From Ligustrum vulgare (taxonomy: Eukaryota > Streptophyta > Magnoliopsida > Lamiales > Oleaceae): a stretch of 64,000 nt of DNA. The position numbers were made by a program, and so were the translations under genes. The notes under the pieces are model-generated. The model saw nothing but the letters and a program-made list of their open reading frames with translations. It had not been told where the DNA came from and did no database searches. Below are positions 59,127 to 64,000 of the stretch, in pieces. The stretch's first letter is position 1, and the number at the start of each line of letters is the position of its first letter. The stretch lies in the NCBI GenBank assembly GCA_963555705.1, contig OY743187.1:16568133-16632132 (forward strand), read 5' to 3'.

Positions 59127-59751
59127 GTCAAATTCCACTTCAATGAGGCACAGCGTTGCCGCATGATTGTATGAAATCGCTAGTTAATTATGATGAGGAT
59201 TGCACCAAATACTAATTAGCCATGCGTATTCGTCATGCATGAAGTTTATTACAAACAAGGGACTCTTATAAGCCTACACTACGGCCGTTGCGTAAGAAAT
59301 TGAATGCATTAGCGCCGCAAAGATCTTAGTACAACCAAAACTGCATACACAGACTTTACAAAGTGTGGCTTATGTATGTTTAAATGTTTGTCAAAATCAG
59401 GTCTCATTGGTAAACATAAATGTCTCGAACCACTCAGATCTGAGGGACTATACCCATTAAACATGCAATACGCGATATGTGCGAGAGGCATTTTCTAAAG
59501 GCATTTACATTTTGGAAACACTCGAATTCAACCAACACTTATAATTTCCCACATTATCATCATACAATCACGAAGCATTCACTTAAACAGTTTTGAAACG
59601 TCACTGCGGCGAAATCATAGCAAACTATTCCATTCATAAGAATGAGACATTTACAAATCAAGTAAAAGTTGCATTTACAGTATCAGGTGCCGGGGCACTT
59701 ACAAAAACAAAAAACTAAACTAACTAAAAGCAAGGCAAAAATGGAAGAAGA
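59127..59751. other. Spacer between sense pol and antisense ORF
   Basis: No frame on either strand. It separates the convergent sense pol and antisense gene and would hold the 3' end of the antisense transcript. A GATCTGAGGGACTATA block near 59440 resembles the polypurine segment before LTR2. Confidence 0.5.
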
Positions 59752-62549
59752 TCATTGGGGGGGGACGCCTTCCGGAGAGCCCTTGCTGGATGCACCTAAA
59801 GGATCTGCAGGAGCATCTTCGGGCTCAGGGTAGAATGCTTCAATGGAGGACAAGTCTAAGGTAGGAAAAGCTTCCTTTATATCCCCCAAGGCCATCCTGG
59901 CCCCTAAGTTCCCAAACACCCGCTGCATAGCCTCGTACTCCGGGGTCTCCTCAAAAGTATCCTTGAAGTTCTGAACTGCTTTCGACACTTCCATAACCAG
60001 AACCTCCTTCACCCTGGCCTCTATGGTACGCTCCAAAGCCTCGGAAACTCTGGAGTCAATATGCTTCTCCAGGGAAGTGTAATCTTCCTCAACCTTCTTC
60101 CTAGCCTCCAGCTCCCTTTTCAGTCTCTCATTGACTGCCGCCACCTCAGTTTCCAGCTTCAACTTGGCTGCGTTAGCGACGACCAGGGCCTCAGAGGCGA
60201 TAGATTGTGCGCGGTTGGAGTCATCCAGTTTCTTGCACAAAACTGCCACGTCTAACTCGAAGGCCCGGAGGTCATGCTTCAACTTATCATTGTCCTCCTG
60301 GAGGCGCTTCGTATTAACCCTTTCCTCTGAAGAAGATTTACGGGCTATGGATAGCTGGTCCTTGAGGTCGTTGATCTCCTTGAGCATATTGTCCGCGTGC
60401 CGGAGAGCAGTCTCGGCATTCTTTTTGTCCCTCTGCGCCTCATCCACGAACGACTCCACCTCGTCAATAAGGGCCAATGCCCTGGCGTTCATGGCCTTGG
60501 CGGAGAGCAACTTCCGGGACGGACTAACGCTGGAGGAGAAAGCAGACCAGCCCTCTGTCCAAAATTGTTCAGTAATAAAGGCGGCCCAGGCTGGAGGGGA
60601 GCTGGGAGAGTCAAATAGTGAAGGGCTGAAGGTGACATCCCTGGGGAGAATGCTGGTTTTGATGTGCTTGAGCTCCTCTGCTCCCTCCGGTGTCATTTCA
60701 TAGGCCAAGCCCGAAATGGACACAGAGGGCTCATCCTCCAGGTCTTCAATCATGGGAGGCGGAGGTGCAGAGGTGGATTCCTTGCCCTTACCTCTTCTAA
60801 GTCTCTTCAGGGGGCCAGGCTCCTCCTCAGGGACATGTTCAAATATGCCCTCGGATAAAGGAGGCGGCACTGAGACATCCTTAGCCTCTCTGTTTCTTTT
60901 GGATCTGCCCCTGTCAGACCTTTTCCCTTTCCCCCTCAGAAGGTCTCCCTTAGGGTCGGCCTCCTTTTCTGTGTCAGGCTTCTGAGGGCCCACAGGAAGC
61001 AGAGTAGGTTGTGGCATTAGGGCTGGAAGAGGGCCCTGAAGTTGAGCAGCAGACCTCTCAGACGTCTCCTTCGCCACCCCAACTTGCAAGTTGGCCAGGA
61101 CCGCTTTCTGTTTTCTCTCGATTTCACTGCCGTGGTGAAGAGCAGGGGGAATCTTAGCAGCTATGAGACCCTTCTGAGAGATATTTGGAAAATCCTTAGA
61201 ACCTAGCAAGAAAGATAGGAAAATAAAGCTTCAAGCAGAGAAAAGGGGCGTAGGATGAAACAGTAATAAGGAAGCGAACTTACTCATAGCTCGCATAAGA
61301 CCGTGCTTCACAAACATCTTGTTTTGCTGAATGACCCCTTGGAAGGTGCCCTTATAAGCGAACAAGCGCCTCACTGCCGCTAGGTCTGCGTCGGGGAGGA
61401 GGTGAGCAAAAGCATCCCCTGTCACGAATCGCAAACATGTTAAAAAAAAAAAAAAAAACCAGCAAAGAAAGGTGACTTGAAAATAAAAACAAGTGAAACA
61501 TGACATTTAAGGACACTAAAGCAAACACACGACTCACTAGGAATGGAAAAAGTTCGGGGAACTAAAATTTCCGGACAAGGGTCCACAGGAGAACTCTGCC
61601 ACTCCCCAGTTACCCAGAACCATTGATTCCTCCAGTTCTTTATAGAGGTCGGCTGGCCAGTGATGGCAGGAGGATAGGAGCCCCTAGGGGACAAATAATA
61701 CCAGTCTTTCACATCGGCTCTCACGTCCCTCTCCTTTCTCACTGACTTCTTCAGGGTATACAAAGTATGTATAATGTATAGGGAGATAGGATGGTCGGGG
61801 TTGACCTCCTGCCACGCTAGCCAAGTGCCCACGGCCTGGGTCCAGAAGTTAGGTGCCAACTGGTAGGGGCACAAGTTGTAGCTCCTTAGCAGGGCCCTGA
61901 AGAAGGGGTGCAGGGGCAACCTCATACCGCAGGACAAAGCATCGTAGCAGATGGCCGCTTGGCCTGAAGGAGGACTGCATGGTCGGCAAGAAGGCGTAGG
62001 ACGCACCAAATGGATCCCTTCTGGCATTCTGAATTTCGCCGAGGCCCCAGCTAAATTGACTCCTCGGATTTCAGTAGTGACCTCACTGCTCTCCCACAAA
62101 TCTGAGTTTGGGTCAAGATCCACATGATATCCTGATGTTTTGTTTACCAGGTCCACCCAACCTTCGACCTGGGCTATCTCCTCCTCTGAGAGCCCCAACT
62201 CCTCTCTATGCGCCCGGAAAGGGGCCCTGGTACCCAAACCAAGATTTTGTGGGTCAGAAGAAGAACCCGTTGCTCCCTCTCTCTCCCTGTCTCTGTCACG
62301 CTTGCTTCGGAGTTCTCTTAGCACGGATTCCTCCTCGGATGACAGGTGAGCCATGTAGTTCTGGTGTTTTTCTTCTTCGCTATCAGAATCACTCAAATAA
62401 ATTATGCCACTAGTTTTCCTATTTCTCCTCTTAACCTGCTCCCTAAAGAAACGGGAACTAAAAACCGATAAAGAGATGGGGCAGAAACCTCTGACGGGAA
62501 TCGCCGTTGCTAACATTTCCTGTGAACCCGTTCCCCCAACTCTTTCCAT
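59752..62549 (-). CDS. Antisense ORF of the Tat element (Transposase_28-like, three exons)
   Basis: Predicted exons 62549-61538, 61418-61284 and 61202-59752 have GT donors (GTGAGT, GTAAGT) and AG acceptors and join in frame to 865 codons with no stop. Exon 1 opens MERVGGTGSQEM, has an acidic/Ser patch (LSDSDSEEEK) and then the 'putative gypsy-type transposon' pattern: MRLPLHPFFRALLRSYNL, CPYQLAPNFW, TWLAWQEV. Exon 2 reads DAFAHLLPDADLAAVRRLF. Exon 3 has a basic stretch (KGKRSDRGRSKRNREAK), then a long coiled coil from roughly EVESFVDEAQRDKK to KVEEDYTSLEKHI. Antisense ORFs of this kind are known in Tat elements such as Grande; their function is unknown. It is intact here while sense gag-pol is broken. 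Splicing is predicted by eye. Confidence 0.75.
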
Positions 62550-63258
62550 TTTTTTCTTTTTGTTTTAAAGGTGGATCAGACTCAACGAAAGAGAAACAAG
62601 GTGCAAAAACAAAATTTTCAAACCCACAATGAGAAACTGAAAATAGAAAAGTTTCGCATGTCCAGAGACCAAGAGGTTTACCTTCAGGTGACAAATGCGT
62701 GAAATTGTGCACTGGAAATGGAGAACTCGCCGATGAAGAAATTGTGGAACAATAAAGGTGGACGCTGGGTAGAAAGCCCTTGAGGAAAAGACTTGAAACT
62801 TGCAGGAAAGAAAGAAATGGAACAAGCTTTCGCCAAGGTATTGCTGCAAAAGACTCTTAGAAAATGGTAAAAGGGGGAAATAACGAAATGAAGAAGGATT
62901 TATAGGAATCCCAATAATCTAAATTCCTTGATTTTCGTGAACCGCATGATTAATATGGGTAACCCATGCTTCTTGGAAAATGGGCTAATCAAAGCGCCAG
63001 CCGTCAAAGGGAGAGACAAAATCGTTCAGCTGCCACGGTGAATGCCACGCGCCGTGAAATGTTACCCCCCTCCCATTTCATGCATATATTCCTTGGAAAT
63101 AAATATCAATAGTCCATCCGAATTGAATGCGCCGCCTAGGAAACGCGCTGGCACGATCCTAGCCATCAGGGAGCGGAAATCCGAGGCGGAAGGTCGGCTA
63201 TAAAATCATAGCAAATCCTACACGACCATGAATGATCCCTTCGGATTTGAGGGACTAG
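62550..63258. other. Antisense promoter region and polypurine tract
   Basis: Upstream of the antisense start. Short frames only. The sense polypurine segment GGATTTGAGGGACTAG (63243-63258) ends directly at LTR2. A promoter for the antisense gene is expected here, but none could be fixed. Confidence 0.45.
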
Positions 63259-63904
63259 TGTTGATTCCGGGCTCAAAGAAGGGTACAGTGACCCACCAGC
63301 GAAGGCCCAATAGGACCCTGACCCACCTTTAAAGGACTAAAGTATCACCTGGGATGAAGCAAACCTCTTTAGCCGACCTGGTTAACGCACCAGCCGATGT
63401 GCTTTATATTCAGCCGGGACGCTTTATGGCGTTGGCCAAAAGAGAGATGGAGTCAGTGATGGGACACTGCATTTACCAAGACGTGACAGGCGCCCATCCC
63501 CTACGAAATGTAGCAATAATTACGGTTGAAAAGCAAGGTTGTCACTTCTATGAGCTAGGGAGATGACAAGTGTAAAGTATGCCACGTGTCGCAATCCGAG
63601 ACAAGAAGTTCCACTATAAATGAAGCACAATTGTCTCCAAAGGGGGGGGGTTAGCAATTTCTCACTCAAAAACGATACATTTCTCTCACTCCCTTTTCTC
63701 TCTTTTACACATTTATATTTCCCGCACCCAATATACATATTTGCCTAAAATGAGCACTGACTTAGGCATCGGAGTGCGAACGGGAGCCACATCGGCCCCC
63801 TTTGCAAGCTGATTGTTTGTCTTAGTGCGCAGGAGATCCACGTGTTCAAGAGGGAGGAGTTGAGACGTGTTGGTCCAAGGTCCAGCCGGATTTTGTGATC
63901 AACA
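63259..63904 (+). repeat. 3' LTR (646 bp)
   Basis: Partner of 51860-52531. TATA box at 63613 and a G-run of about nine. It lacks about 20 bases present in LTR1 after CACCTGGGATGA. Otherwise very similar. Confidence 0.92.
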
Positions 63905-64000
63905 GTATTGATACTATAAATTGTAAACATCTGAGCCAACATTAAGTATATGATTTTATTTTCCAATTTTATTTTAAATTATCTATTTAAATAAATTTAA
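63905..64000. other. Right flank of the Tat element
   Basis: Starts with the GTATT duplication and continues the pre-insertion sequence. It resembles the sequence right of the palindrome (51512-51551). No gene. Confidence 0.5.

Larger units (their letters stand above)
51860..63904 (+). mobile_element. Full-length Tat-lineage Ty3/gypsy retrotransposon (12 kb)
   Basis: LTRs 51860-52531 and 63259-63904 both start TGTTGATTCCGGG and end TCAACA. GTATT flanks the element on both sides (51855-51859, 63905-63909). The primer site TGGCGCCGTCTGTGGGAA follows LTR1. On plus: leader repeats, gag, protease, RT, two RNase H regions and integrase. On minus, between integrase and LTR2: a three-exon antisense ORF. 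The second RNase H and the antisense ORF place it in the Tat clade. Sense genes have several stops and frameshifts. Confidence 0.92.

Noticed and set aside
60131..60703. Plus-strand 190-codon ORF
   Set aside because: It is the complement of the antisense coiled-coil exon; composition follows that exon's codons.
61352..61506. Alternative frames over the second antisense exon
   Set aside because: They read through the intron's T-run; the spliced frame DAFAHLLPDADLAAVRRLF joins in phase with its neighbours.

Overview
The window is plant nuclear DNA, probably from a eudicot. It is AT-rich, it contains a broken malate synthase copy with a spliceosomal intron, and most of it is layered transposable elements of plant-specific lineages: Copia, gypsy/Tat with an antisense ORF, Ulp1-carrying Mutator-like elements and Tourist-like MITEs. 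I see no rRNA, tRNA or CRISPR locus. The only long uninterrupted ordinary host ORF is an uncharacterised multi-pass membrane protein at 2646-4998 on the minus strand.

Layout. 1-2130: the 3' end of a Copia element, whose LTR ends inside an exon of a malate synthase pseudogene. 2646-4998: the membrane-protein gene. 5020-6707: a non-autonomous MULE with 80-bp terminal inverted repeats that sits in the polypyrimidine tract next to this gene's apparent splice acceptor. 7979-14818: Tourist MITEs and a three-copy 0.55-kb tandem repeat, interrupted by a solo LTR and by a pol-less Copia-type element that itself carries a nested Harbinger-like element. 14819-18703: very AT-rich tandem repeats without genes.

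18713-29778: an 11-kb MULE with 80-bp inverted repeats and an exact 9-bp target duplication. It holds a Ulp1-like peptidase gene on + and a MuDR-type transposase on -, both damaged. It shares its terminal repeats and a pervasive AGGTCACA/TGTGACCT motif with the small MULE at 5020. Just outside its right end lies a fragment copied from the membrane-protein gene.

30140-41475: a minus-strand gypsy relic, nested with halves of a Copia element whose two long LTRs now face each other. 41798-42595: a second member of the Harbinger-like family seen at 11812. 42600-51370: mostly non-coding, with exon-like minus-strand pieces of an unrecognised intron-rich gene.

51370-51522: a near-perfect palindrome. 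51860-63904: a full-length Tat-lineage Ty3/gypsy element with both LTRs, a 5-bp target duplication, a broken sense gag-pol and an open, spliceable antisense gene of three exons.

The genes do not form a pathway. The window records repeated insertion into older repeats and into two host genes. All splice models and element boundaries were read by eye and none was tested against a database.
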